From positions 1 to 49,436 of the forward strand of contig CAZWOL010000016.1 in the NCBI GenBank assembly GCA_964635325.1: DNA of 49,436 nucleotides, read 5' to 3'. The notes below the pieces were generated by a model that was not told where the DNA came from, ran no database searches, and was given only the letters and a program-made list of their open reading frames with translations. Of this stretch, positions 41,539-49,392 are shown in pieces. The DNA comes from BOG-1112 sp964635325 (GTDB lineage Bacteria; Bdellovibrionota_B; Oligoflexia; Oligoflexales; Bog-1112). The position numbers and the translations under genes were made by a program. How positions within the stretch are numbered: the first letter of the stretch is position 1; every line of letters starts with the position of its first letter.

Positions 41539-42498
41539 ATGTTGACATACAGTTGGGAACAGCAAGAAAAAATTCGTTCCGTGGGCCAATCCGCTCTAAG
41601 GATAGCCTGCCTCTGCTTCATGCTAATGGTTTTGGGTTCTGTCGTACGCGCTACGGACTCGGGGCTTTCGTGTCCTGATTGGCCGATGTGCTTTGGCAAA
41701 CTGATCCCACAGATGGATATCCAGATCTTTCTGGAGTGGTTCCATCGTCTCATTGCTTTGTTCATGGGACTTATGCTGCTGCGTATGGGATTGCGCGTAC
41801 TACGTTCATCATTCCTACGTCAGACTTATAGCAAAGAAATTTTTTTAGCATTCGGATTGTTTCTCACCCAATGTGTCTTGGGTGGGTTAACTGTTCTTAA
41901 ATTACTCAAACCGTCGATTGTTTCGTCGCATCTGCTAACAGCTCTATTATTTTTTAGTCTGCTGCTTTGGATTTGGAGACGCTCATCTGAGTTACTAAGC
42001 GAAACACCAAACATCTCCTTTAGCCCATCAACGTTGTGGAGCATGATCTTCGTCACGATCTTGGTCTACTTGCAGCTTGGTGTTGGGGGAATGGTCTCTT
42101 CGAACAATGCAGGTCTTATCTGTCCTGACTTTCCTCAGTGTCATGGACAGTGGCTACCACCTGGACACTTTCTACCATGGGTACAGATGACGCATCGCTA
42201 TCTTGCTTTTGTACTATTCGCATTTGCAGTCATGTTCTTTTGGAAGGTCCGTCGCGAAAAACTACCTATCTCAACTGGACTTGCTGTGCGAGTTTTTCCT
42301 CTACTTTTGGCAGTACAAATACTGCTCGGCGTTTTAAATATAATTTTTGCAATGCCGCTTTGGGTACGTGCTGCACATCATGCTAACGGAATTTTTCTTT
42401 TCGCAGTGCTATTTGTGGGGAGTGTCGATCTCTATAGACTGAATGTAAAGCGTCGTTATTCTTTGCCACTGATGAGAGCATCTGAGGAAGCTGTATAA
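41539..42498 (+). CDS. ctaA: Heme A synthase (COX15/CtaA)
   Basis: 319 residues, eight predicted membrane helices in two homologous halves. Oxidises heme O to heme A for aa3-type cytochrome oxidase. Heme-ligand and family motifs: 'VLGSVVRATDSGLSCPDWPMCFG' (in two parts), 'EWFHRLIALFMG', 'SSHLLTALLFF', then in the second half 'GGMVSSNNAGLICPDFPQCHG' with 'MTHRYLAFVLF' and 'RAAHHANGIFLF'. Paired cysteines occur in both halves, as in many bacterial CtaA. ATG 41539 is used; TTG 41533 is also possible. Its stop overlaps the ctaB start (TAATG). Confidence 0.94.
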   Translation: MLTYSWEQQEKIRSVGQSALRIACLCFMLMVLGSVVRATDSGLSCPDWPMCFGKLIPQMDIQIFLEWFHRLIALFMGLMLLRMGLRVLRSSFLRQTYSKEIFLAFGLFLTQCVLGGLTVLKLLKPSIVSSHLLTALLFFSLLLWIWRRSSELLSETPNISFSPSTLWSMIFVTILVYLQLGVGGMVSSNNAGLICPDFPQCHGQWLPPGHFLPWVQMTHRYLAFVLFAFAVMFFWKVRREKLPISTGLAVRVFPLLLAVQILLGVLNIIFAMPLWVRAAHHANGIFLFAVLFVGSVDLYRLNVKRRYSLPLMRASEEAV

Positions 42499-43400
42499 TG
42501 GGCGTTACCCTAACAAGCTCGAAAATATCTGCTCCAAACTTTCGCGATTTTTATGCTCTAACCAAACCTACTATTACATTGCTAGTCGTCATAACTATAC
42601 TGCCCAGTCTTTTACTAGCCTCACCACGCCTACCCAATCCCTTGCTTGTTCTCTACGCATTCTTAGGCACAGCATTGCTTTCATCTTCAGCTGCTGTTTT
42701 TAATCAACTTTTTGAAGAGAAGAGCGACCAACTCATGGAGCGCACCCAAGCGCGCTCTTTACCGAGTGGAAAAGTTTCTTCAACTGCAGCACGCAATTTT
42801 GGTCTTGCTATTGGAGCTCTTGGTTTTTTGATGCTGTATTTTGGAGCAACTCCTCTCGCAGCGATCATCGCGTTTTCTGCTCATTTGTTTTACATTTTTA
42901 TTTACACGCTTTGGCTAAAACGCAGAACCCCACAAAATATTGTTATAGGTGGAGCTGCGGGTGCTGTTGGCCCACTTATTGGTTGGGCTGCTGTAACGGG
43001 CAACTTAGCTTGGCCTGCATGGATGCTCTTTCTCATCATCACGCTATGGACACCTCCTCATTTTTGGGCATTGGCTCTCAAATACAAAGAAGATTACAAA
43101 AAAGCTGGCATACCAATGTATCCCGCAGTTTATGGTGACCATCGAACTCGCAAGGCCATGATGGTCTATTCAATACTGCTTGTGCCATGTGTCTTATCGT
43201 TTAGTTTTTTTCAACAAGCAGGCTGGCTATATACAATAGTCGCAGCATTCATCAGCTTAAAGTTTGCTTGGGATAGCTACCGTATCTTCCAATCGCAATC
43301 CAACAAGAATGTCATGCCATTCTTCCACTTCTCGTGCACGTACACCTTTGCTATCTTTGGGGTCTTAAGCTTGGACCGTCTCCTTGCTTTTTTCATCTAA
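42498..43400 (+). CDS. ctaB: Protoheme IX farnesyltransferase (heme O synthase)
   Basis: 300 residues, UbiA-family prenyltransferase with about nine membrane helices. It adds the farnesyl tail to protoheme, giving heme O for the preceding CtaA. Motifs: 'NQLFEEKSDQLMERTQARSL' (first Asp-rich N-x3-D-x3-D-type site), 'LWTPPHFWALALKYKEDY' and 'AGIPMYPAVYGD' are diagnostic of CtaB/CyoE. It overlaps ctaA by one base. Together with ctaA it implies a heme A terminal oxidase elsewhere in the genome. Confidence 0.96.
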   Translation: MGVTLTSSKISAPNFRDFYALTKPTITLLVVITILPSLLLASPRLPNPLLVLYAFLGTALLSSSAAVFNQLFEEKSDQLMERTQARSLPSGKVSSTAARNFGLAIGALGFLMLYFGATPLAAIIAFSAHLFYIFIYTLWLKRRTPQNIVIGGAAGAVGPLIGWAAVTGNLAWPAWMLFLIITLWTPPHFWALALKYKEDYKKAGIPMYPAVYGDHRTRKAMMVYSILLVPCVLSFSFFQQAGWLYTIVAAFISLKFAWDSYRIFQSQSNKNVMPFFHFSCTYTFAIFGVLSLDRLLAFFI

Positions 43401-43418
43401 GATTCTAAGAGAGAGTTT

Positions 43419-43547
43419 GTGAACGAAAATTCATTGCACCCAAAGCGATCTGACAGAAACCAACGTTATTGGCTATATTTAGGTTCGCTTCTTATTTTTC
43501 TAGGCCTACTCGGAGTGCTCTACCTTAGTTTGGATGTGAAATCTTGA
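43419..43547 (+). CDS. 42-residue single-span membrane protein
   Basis: GTG start with AGAGAG just upstream, 18 bases after ctaB. A basic N terminus ('NSLHPKRSDRNQRYW') precedes one membrane segment ('LYLGSLLIFLGLLGVLYLSL'). Its stop overlaps the start of the dehydrogenase (TTGA), which supports real translation. No family recognised. It may be a small oxidase-associated protein, given ctaA and ctaB next to it. Confidence 0.58.
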   Translation: MNENSLHPKRSDRNQRYWLYLGSLLIFLGLLGVLYLSLDVKS

Positions 43548-44491
43548 AAAAAAATATTGCGGTTGCTGCTCCAAGTTTTTGTCGCAATGCACAGGTGCGC
43601 TCGTTAGCGATCCAAGCCTTTCATCCAAACCACAAAATCGTTTTTGCAGACTCACATAACGAACTCGCAGACAATGAGCTTGTTAGCTTTCTCAAAGATG
43701 CAGATGTAGCGATCATCGGAAAAGAATTCATATCGGCAGAAATACTTGCACAACTTCCTAGACTCAAAGCTATAGCGAAGTATGGAGTAGGCCTAGATAG
43801 CCTTGATCTAAAAGCATGTAAAAATGCTGGAGTTCGAATCTACTGGCAAGCTGGAGTCAATGCGGATAGCGCTGCTGAGCATGCCGTTGGATTGATGCTC
43901 TCTGTTTTTCGCAACATTGCACGGAGTGATCGCAAGTTTCATCAGGGAGAGTGGTGGAAAAATGGTGGCGTGCAGCTGACAGGGAAAAAGATAGGTATCG
44001 TTGGGTTTGGAGCTGTTGGCAGTCGAGTTGCAGGCCTACTCAAAGCCTTTCGTTGCTCCATACTTGTGTGTGAGATAGACACACAAAAGGATCAGGCTAT
44101 ACGAGTTGCTTCTTGTGAGAAAGTTTCTTTGAAAGAACTCTTGCAAAACTGTGACGCAGTCTCGCTCCATGTTCCTCTGACTCCGTTGACCAATAAAATG
44201 ATCGACACTGCACAATTTGAAATGATGAAGCCAACCGCAATGCTGATCAATACATCACGCGGTCAGGTAGTTCACCAGACTGCTCTAAAGACTGCCTTAC
44301 AAAACGAGACTATTGCAGGAGCAGCTATCGACGTATTTGAAGAAGAACCGGCACAGGATCCAGAGCTTTTTTCTCTGGAAAAACTGGTAGCTACGGCTCA
44401 CATGGCTGGCAATAGCGAGGAAGCGGTCCTTGCTATGGGGCGTGCAGCCATTGACGGAGTTCGAGAATTCCTCTTTAATAGGTACCACTAA
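43544..44491 (+). CDS. D-isomer-specific 2-hydroxyacid dehydrogenase
   Basis: 315 residues from TTG 43544. The substrate domain has 'AIAKYGVGLDSLDL' and the NAD domain 'KKIGIVGFGAVGSRVAGLL' near 147-165. Catalytic residues are in place: Arg in 'NTSRGQVVH' (near 233), Glu in 'DVFEEEPA' (near 262) and His in 'ATAHMAG' (near 282). It is most similar in pattern to the phosphoglycerate dehydrogenase (SerA) branch but lacks a regulatory ACT domain. The substrate is uncertain. It overlaps the 42-residue membrane protein gene by four bases. Confidence 0.9.
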   Translation: MKKNIAVAAPSFCRNAQVRSLAIQAFHPNHKIVFADSHNELADNELVSFLKDADVAIIGKEFISAEILAQLPRLKAIAKYGVGLDSLDLKACKNAGVRIYWQAGVNADSAAEHAVGLMLSVFRNIARSDRKFHQGEWWKNGGVQLTGKKIGIVGFGAVGSRVAGLLKAFRCSILVCEIDTQKDQAIRVASCEKVSLKELLQNCDAVSLHVPLTPLTNKMIDTAQFEMMKPTAMLINTSRGQVVHQTALKTALQNETIAGAAIDVFEEEPAQDPELFSLEKLVATAHMAGNSEEAVLAMGRAAIDGVREFLFNRYH

Positions 44492-44543
44492 GGCTATATC
44501 GCCGTAGGGTTATCTACTCAAACGACTCATTCGCGAGACTTAT

Positions 44544-44771
44544 ATGCAAGATAAAATTGAGAAAATCATTGAAGAAGACATCAACCCATATCTAGCCATG
44601 CATCAAGGTGGGTGTGAGTTTGTAGAGTACCAAGAAGCAACTGGCATACTCACCATTCGCATGTTTGGGGGCTGTTCTGGTTGTCCTTCGAGTCAATTGA
44701 CACTCTTCAACGGGATCATTCCTATCTTCAAAGAGAAGATGCCTGAGATTCAAGACATCCTCCTCGACTAG
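44544..44771 (+). CDS. NifU C-terminal-like iron-sulfur scaffold (Nfu)
   Basis: 75 residues, the minimal Nfu domain. 'INPYLAMHQGGCEFVEY' and 'GGCSGCPSSQLTL' with the CxxC that holds a 4Fe-4S cluster between two subunits are clear. It carries assembled clusters to target proteins (QueG in this window would be one consumer). It is shorter than NfuA, without the A-type domain. The last 44 bases overlap an opposite-strand gene. Confidence 0.93.
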   Translation: MQDKIEKIIEEDINPYLAMHQGGCEFVEYQEATGILTIRMFGGCSGCPSSQLTLFNGIIPIFKEKMPEIQDILLD

Positions 44772-45045
44772 CACCTGCAATCAAATTCAGTTTCTCTGTG
44801 CGCTTTAAATCTTTGATGCGACATTCCTCACGCATTGCCTCGCTTTTCGAACCAACACTCTCAAAATACACCATACGTACCGGTAGGCGCACGCGAGTGT
44901 ATTTGCTCGCAACACCTCGGTTATGAGCCAGAAGTCTACGTTTCAAGTTTGTGGTCCATCCCGTGTAAAGACTGCGATCGACGCACTCTAAGATGTAGAC
45001 GAAAAAGCCATCTTCACTTGAAATCTTGCTGATAGAATTCATCAT
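44728..45045 (-). CDS. GIY-YIG nuclease-fold protein (YhbQ/UPF0213-like)
   Basis: 105 residues. 'GFFVYILECVDRSLYTGWTTNLKRRLLAHN' (here in its two conserved parts, VYI and YTG) is the GIY-YIG core with Arg and His at the expected sites, followed by 'AMREECRIKDLKRTEKLNLI', typical of UPF0213. Small stand-alone GIY-YIG proteins are suspected DNA-repair nucleases. The start could be the first or second Met. The final 16 residues are an extension that overlaps the nfu end on the opposite strand. Confidence 0.88.
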   Translation of the reverse strand: MMNSISKISSEDGFFVYILECVDRSLYTGWTTNLKRRLLAHNRGVASKYTRVRLPVRMVYFESVGSKSEAMREECRIKDLKRTEKLNLIAGASRGGCLESQASSL

Positions 45046-45081
45046 CAGTTACTATAGAAAAAATTTATGAAAAGGACATGC

Positions 45082-45624
45082 ATGATGAAATCCTTAGTAT
45101 TTGTTTTTGGAGCTTTGATGCTATCACAAACAACATTCGCAGAGACATTCACTCTCAAAAGCAAAGTTTTAAAAAGCCACGAACCGATGTCGCAAGACCA
45201 AGTTTACAATTCTTTTGGTTGCACTGGCAAAAACATCTCTCCAGACCTTGAATGGAGCGGAGCTCCGAAAGATACCAAGTCGTTTGCAATCATGATGTTT
45301 GATCCGGATGCACCGACAGGTAGCGGTTGGTGGCATTGGGTTGTATTTAACATTCCTGCAAACGTACAAAAACTCACAGCAGGTGCAGGTTCCCAAGGAG
45401 GGATTTTGCCTGCCGGAACAATCCAAAGCCGGACAGACTTTGGCAAAGCTGGCTACGGTGGACCTTGTCCACCTCCAGGCAAGCCACATCGCTATCAGTT
45501 CAAAATATATGCGCTAAAAACAATGTTGAATCTTCAGGAGGACACCCCTGCAGCACAGGTCAGTTTTATGCTGAATCAGAACAAGCTAGCAGAGGCGCAT
45601 TTGGAAGCAAGCTACGGTCGCTGA
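45082..45624 (+). CDS. Exported PEBP-family (YbhB/YbcL) protein
   Basis: 180 residues from the ATG at 45082, which has AAAAGGA seven bases upstream; the ATG at 45067 lacks a site. Signal peptide 'MKSLVFVFGALMLSQTTFA'. The phosphatidylethanolamine-binding/Raf-kinase-inhibitor fold is shown by 'GKNISPDLEWSGAPKDTKSF', 'MMFDPDAPTGSGWWHWVVFN' and 'GYGGPCPPPGKPHRYQFKIYAL', which line the anion-binding pocket. Bacterial members are periplasmic; their ligand is not established. It converges with map across three bases. Confidence 0.94.
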   Translation: MMKSLVFVFGALMLSQTTFAETFTLKSKVLKSHEPMSQDQVYNSFGCTGKNISPDLEWSGAPKDTKSFAIMMFDPDAPTGSGWWHWVVFNIPANVQKLTAGAGSQGGILPAGTIQSRTDFGKAGYGGPCPPPGKPHRYQFKIYALKTMLNLQEDTPAAQVSFMLNQNKLAEAHLEASYGR

Positions 45625-45627
45625 CAA

Positions 45628-46383
45628 CTATCCAGGACCAGTGAGTATCTCGACCTTACCGTTGCTGCGAATGCCGATCGTATGTTCAAACTGTGCAGAA
45701 AGCTTGCGATCGAAAGTAACAGCAGTCCAACCATCGGACAAGATCTCACAACGCCAGTCACCTTCGTTAACCATCGGTTCGATTGTGAACGTCATCCCAC
45801 GCGTCAGACGCGCACCTTTACCGGCTTTGCCATAATGCGGAATCTGTGGATCTTCATGAAAGATACGACCTATGCCGTGTCCAACAAACTCTCGAACAAC
45901 TTGAAACCCGCAATTCTCAACATAGGCCTGAATTGCAGCTCCAATATCTCCAACACGAGCTCCGTCATAGACAGCAGCAATACCAAGGTCAAGGCTCTTG
46001 CGTGCACACTCCACCAGACGACGCGCACTTTCGGAAACTTCTCCTACAAAAAAAGTACGAGAGGAGTCTCCGTGATAATTGTTGATGATCGGTGTCACAT
46101 CGACATTTATGATATCACCTTCACGCAAAATAACTTTGGCATTGGGAATTCCGTGACAGACGACTTCATTGACAGAAGTACATACCGACTTTGGAAAACC
46201 TTTGTAGTTAAGCGGCGCTGAACGTCCACCCTTTTGCTTGGTGTACTCTTCGACCAATTGGTTGATATCAAGAGTTGAGATCCCTGGTTTTATAAAGGAT
46301 TCAACATGTTCAAGAAGCTCCCAAGCCAAACGACCTGCACGCTTCATTTCATCTATTTCTTTATCCGACTTGAGAATGATCAA
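45628..46383 (-). CDS. map: Methionine aminopeptidase type I
   Basis: 251 residues from TTG 46383, which has GGAG six bases upstream and gives the usual 'MIILKSDKEIDEMKRAGRL' opening; GTG 46395 lacks a site. Removes initiator Met from nascent proteins. Metal ligands and active-site motifs: 'VCHGIPN', 'INVDVTPIINNYHGDSSRTF' with two Asp, 'GHGIGRIFHEDPQIPHYG' with His, 'FTIEPM' with Glu and 'FEHTIGI' with the last Glu. No N-terminal zinc finger, so the short type Ia form. Last gene of the minus-strand set running from 48857. Confidence 0.96.
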   Translation of the reverse strand: MIILKSDKEIDEMKRAGRLAWELLEHVESFIKPGISTLDINQLVEEYTKQKGGRSAPLNYKGFPKSVCTSVNEVVCHGIPNAKVILREGDIINVDVTPIINNYHGDSSRTFFVGEVSESARRLVECARKSLDLGIAAVYDGARVGDIGAAIQAYVENCGFQVVREFVGHGIGRIFHEDPQIPHYGKAGKGARLTRGMTFTIEPMVNEGDWRCEILSDGWTAVTFDRKLSAQFEHTIGIRSNGKVEILTGPG

Positions 46384-46398
46384 GACGCTCTCCACACA

Positions 46399-47847
46399 TT
46401 ATAATAAATTTAAAAACCAATCCGGATCTTTGCTATCGATTGTTGACTTCTTTTTTGTAAGACCAGAAAATTCAATACAGGCTTTATTTTGAGCCAACAC
46501 GCTAATCCATTCCAAATCATGCAGACGTTTGTGAACATGTTTTAGTGCTGAAAAATCTGGAGTCTGCAACGTCAATGAGCGTCGGTAGTGATCGAGTTCA
46601 CGATCAAGTTCAGCATCATTGGTTTTTCTGTAACCTAATTTACGTTTGCCTTTGGAATGGAAGGCATCGTAAAGATCCATCTCTGGCCAAGGAAGAAAAA
46701 GACCCGTGATCAAACCATCCAGACGCTTATCATCTGCTTGCACAAACTGCACGTCGAACCCTCCGACGAGCAAGTTATCACTGAGCACCTTCTCGACGAG
46801 CCCCACCTTGCCTCGCATTGTACTGAGAAACAAGGGTTTTCTTTCTGTTGCACGAGTCAGAACAAAGTCAGGAACTTGGCGTTCAGAGCTATAACCTGGA
46901 TGATCTTTAGGAATCACCGACGAGGGCAAAGTTCCCCAATACCCGGACCCAATACCAAGCAAGGCCTCTCGAGGGAAAAGCGACGATAGGCGTTTGCGAA
47001 CCTTCACATCAGACAGCAAGGGGTTGTTCTCAAACCACAGCACAGCATTCATCGTTGGCAGATCAACCAAGCAATCACAGGGGGCTGTCTCAAAAACCTT
47101 GCGTTTATCAGGCGCCGTAGGTTGATCATCGGCCATCCTAAATCCAAGACCATTTAATTTTTGTTGATGAAAGGTCTGCAAATCTTGCATGAGGTAGGAC
47201 TTAGTCTCGTGCTGATAGCGACGATTTGGCACAAGTTTCATATGGTCAGATTCTTTTTGAGGCACAAAGCGTCCCACACACTCGAACTTTATAGGATCTT
47301 TGCTAGCACGCTCACGCCAGAGCACACTCCCATTCAGAACATAGGGACCAAACTCAGGTTCACGATTAAACGTTATACGTACAAACTCTTTGTCTGCAGT
47401 GATGCTAAAATTTGGCAGAGTCCAAAGATCAGAACCTTTCTCCTTTACGATCGTTGCTAAGTTTTTTTGGAGAAAATCAGCAACATCTTTCGCTTCTAAT
47501 TCTTGTCCATTCCACCAATAAATTCCCGTACGCAAGCCCAGCACCCATGTCACTGTTTTAGCACCGGGACGATCTATATGAACACTCTTCAAGATAAGAG
47601 GTTCCGACACCTTTTTTTCGAGATTCAATCGCGTCAAAGCAGGGCAGATCATACGCCCTAGAACGGGATCATTAGCAAGCCACATGCTAGGCTTGGCATC
47701 ATCAAACGCTTGCATAGGCCAGCCAGCAATACTGAGTGGAACATCTGCAGCACAAAGATGCGCTCCACCCAAAAGCCACAACGCTAGAGAGAAAAATATG
47801 GCAAAGGACTTAGCCCCTGAGAATGGAGAGAACTCTCGATTTCGCAA
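46399..47847 (-). CDS. Exported family-5 solute-binding-like protein
   Basis: About 482 residues. No ATG fits; TTG 47847 is proposed because AAGG lies upstream and a signal peptide follows ('FAIFFSLALWLLGGAHLCAA'). The frame runs open further into the GHMP kinase gene. Residues 'LILKSVHIDRPGAKTVTWVLGLRTGIYWWNGQELEAKDVADFL' (shown in two joined parts) and 'DVKVRKRLSSLFPREALLGIGSGYWGT' match the SBP_bac_5 (peptide/nickel ABC transporter) fold. No permease or ATPase genes adjoin it. Divergent, so it may be an orphan binding protein or have another role. It overlaps the kinase gene by about 64 bases. Confidence 0.7.
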   Translation of the reverse strand: MRNREFSPFSGAKSFAIFFSLALWLLGGAHLCAADVPLSIAGWPMQAFDDAKPSMWLANDPVLGRMICPALTRLNLEKKVSEPLILKSVHIDRPGAKTVTWVLGLRTGIYWWNGQELEAKDVADFLQKNLATIVKEKGSDLWTLPNFSITADKEFVRITFNREPEFGPYVLNGSVLWRERASKDPIKFECVGRFVPQKESDHMKLVPNRRYQHETKSYLMQDLQTFHQQKLNGLGFRMADDQPTAPDKRKVFETAPCDCLVDLPTMNAVLWFENNPLLSDVKVRKRLSSLFPREALLGIGSGYWGTLPSSVIPKDHPGYSSERQVPDFVLTRATERKPLFLSTMRGKVGLVEKVLSDNLLVGGFDVQFVQADDKRLDGLITGLFLPWPEMDLYDAFHSKGKRKLGYRKTNDAELDRELDHYRRSLTLQTPDFSALKHVHKRLHDLEWISVLAQNKACIEFSGLTKKKSTIDSKDPDWFLNLL

Positions 47848-48857
47848 ACCTTCAAACCTTCTTTTATCAGTTGTACTGGAAGGACCTTCCCACCAGCAGC
47901 CGTCAAAGCTCCAGCTACCTTCTGACAAAGATCTGGAGAGGAGAAGAATACCATCGCACCCCCTCCACCGGCTCCACAAATTCGGCTAAAATACGCGCCC
48001 GCAGCAAATGCAACTTTCTCAAGACGACGAGTCTCCTCCGTCTCAGTTGTCGGCCATAAGCGCTTGCGCAGTTGCCACTCTTCTTGGGAATTTTTCAAAA
48101 GACCGGAGAGATTACCCCGTTCAGCCTCGTCAGCACAGATTTCTGCATATTTGCCGATTTCATTCAGACAATTCCGCGCCTCTGTATCACCTTCGATAAT
48201 ACGCTTAAAAAATGTCCAATTGTTGCCGCCTGAATTTCGTGATTGGCCACTGTAACACAGCACCAAACTCTGCCCTAGCTCGTTGAGCAGAGCAGAATCG
48301 AGAGTTTGGACTGTCTCGCCAAGGAAGGGATAACGCATGATGTTGAGTCCCCCGCGAACTGCCGCCCAGTGATCCTGCGTTCCTGTAGGAATATTGAGCA
48401 AGCGAGCTTCAATATTAGAAACAAGACGCACAAGCTCATAATCAGCCAAACTGGCGTGACCAACAAGCTTGTGTCTCAAGTAGTTTAGACCACCCGCAAT
48501 AGCAATACCAAGCGTGGAGGAACCACCAAGCCCTGCACCTTTCGGTGAACCAGCATTTGTTTTGATAACAAGCGGAGGAAGTTTTTCATCCCACAGCGCT
48601 TTAAGAAGAAGGCCTACCAGGGGCAACTGCGCTGTTGCACAAAGCTCCGCAAAGCTGCCACTGACAAATGTATCTTGATCCGTACTTTGCAAATGATAGT
48701 CTTTGTCTTGCGATGCGGAAATATCGGCGGTTGCCATGAGATCTATTCCGACATTTACCGTGCACTTGTGTTCGACAAGGTGGTGCAATGGCCACAGGTC
48801 GAGAGTTCCACCGGCTATATCAATTCGCGTTGGTGCTTGGGCCCGGATCGCAAACAT
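47784..48857 (-). CDS. GHMP-family sugar kinase
   Basis: 357 residues from the ATG at 48857, with AAGAAGG five bases upstream; the longer in-frame start is unsupported. The three GHMP motifs are present: 'APTRIDIAGGTLDLWP' (motif 1, near 9-24), 'SPKGAGLGGSSTLGIAIAGG' (phosphate-binding motif 2, near 105) and 'GAGGGGAMVFF' (motif 3, near 300). The pattern resembles galactokinase/mevalonate kinase-type and D-glycero-D-manno-heptose 7-phosphate kinase (HddA)-type enzymes. The substrate cannot be fixed. It heads a minus-strand set with the solute-binding protein and map. Confidence 0.88.
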   Translation of the reverse strand: MFAIRAQAPTRIDIAGGTLDLWPLHHLVEHKCTVNVGIDLMATADISASQDKDYHLQSTDQDTFVSGSFAELCATAQLPLVGLLLKALWDEKLPPLVIKTNAGSPKGAGLGGSSTLGIAIAGGLNYLRHKLVGHASLADYELVRLVSNIEARLLNIPTGTQDHWAAVRGGLNIMRYPFLGETVQTLDSALLNELGQSLVLCYSGQSRNSGGNNWTFFKRIIEGDTEARNCLNEIGKYAEICADEAERGNLSGLLKNSQEEWQLRKRLWPTTETEETRRLEKVAFAAGAYFSRICGAGGGGAMVFFSSPDLCQKVAGALTAAGGKVLPVQLIKEGLKVCEIESSLHSQGLSPLPYFSL

Positions 48858-48953
48858 AGCATCCTTCTTTTGGAAATTGATTGGGTAGAGTCCTATGATA
48901 GACAATTCATTCGTATGGAGCAAACCACGAGTTGGTAAAACGGAAAACATAAT

Positions 48954-49241
48954 ATGAGTGTGATTGACCTTTCAACACTGACCGAACGTGAGTTGATCTT
49001 TCACTACGTGCTAAGTTGCAAAAACCAGGGGCTAAGCCTACCCTACAGCGACCTTGCTATAATCGATACGTGGTTAAGTGAGATCCAACAAGATGCAGAT
49101 GCACTACTGATGATTCTGTCAGATATACTTCCTGCATATTTTGAGAAGCGATCTGGAAAAGCCAACCTAAAAAGCTTACAGAACAGCGTCTCGAAGAAAA
49201 TACGTGAGCATTTATTTTCTCAACCCACACAGACTCTGTAA
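48954..49241 (+). CDS. Small protein of unknown function
   Basis: 95 residues, not recognised. The ATG at 48954 has GGAAAACATAAT upstream. It is soluble, mostly helical and acidic in its middle part ('IIDTWLSEIQQDADALLMIL'), with a basic C-terminal helix. It diverges from the GHMP kinase across 96 bases. No cysteines apart from one near residue 22, and no known motif. Confidence 0.6.
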   Translation: MSVIDLSTLTERELIFHYVLSCKNQGLSLPYSDLAIIDTWLSEIQQDADALLMILSDILPAYFEKRSGKANLKSLQNSVSKKIREHLFSQPTQTL

Positions 49242-49284
49242 ACCGCTTTAGCGTGAATAGGTCGGTAGTTCACCTGAATTTTTC

Positions 49285-49392
49285 GAACAACAAAACGCCC
49301 ACAGTAATTTACAGGAGGGCGCTAAGGAAAACCGCAGGTGCTCCAAAGATTACTTACTCGCAGGGAGGACGCGTCCATGGGTATAGTCGTTC
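49285..49392 (-). ncRNA. Candidate structured RNA
   Basis: Read on the minus strand, GAACGAC (49392-49386) pairs with GTTGTTC (49291-49285), and further in CCCATGG pairs with CTGTGGG, enclosing about 70 bases. Inside, AGTAA/TTACT and GGAG/CTCC pair in nested order. The non-Watson-Crick pairs are G-U on this strand but would be A-C mismatches on the + strand, which points to a minus-strand transcript. No coding frame occupies it. It does not match the 6S, SRP, RNase P or tmRNA signatures I know. The surrounding 49242-49436 shows nothing else clear. Confidence 0.35.

Noticed and set aside
45682..46221. 179-codon + strand frame
   Set aside because: Antisense to map, whose metal-binding motifs are intact.
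49285..49392. 6S RNA, SRP RNA, RNase P RNA or riboswitch
   Set aside because: The conserved core sequences of these families were looked for on both strands and not found, and no minus-strand gene lies directly downstream for a riboswitch.
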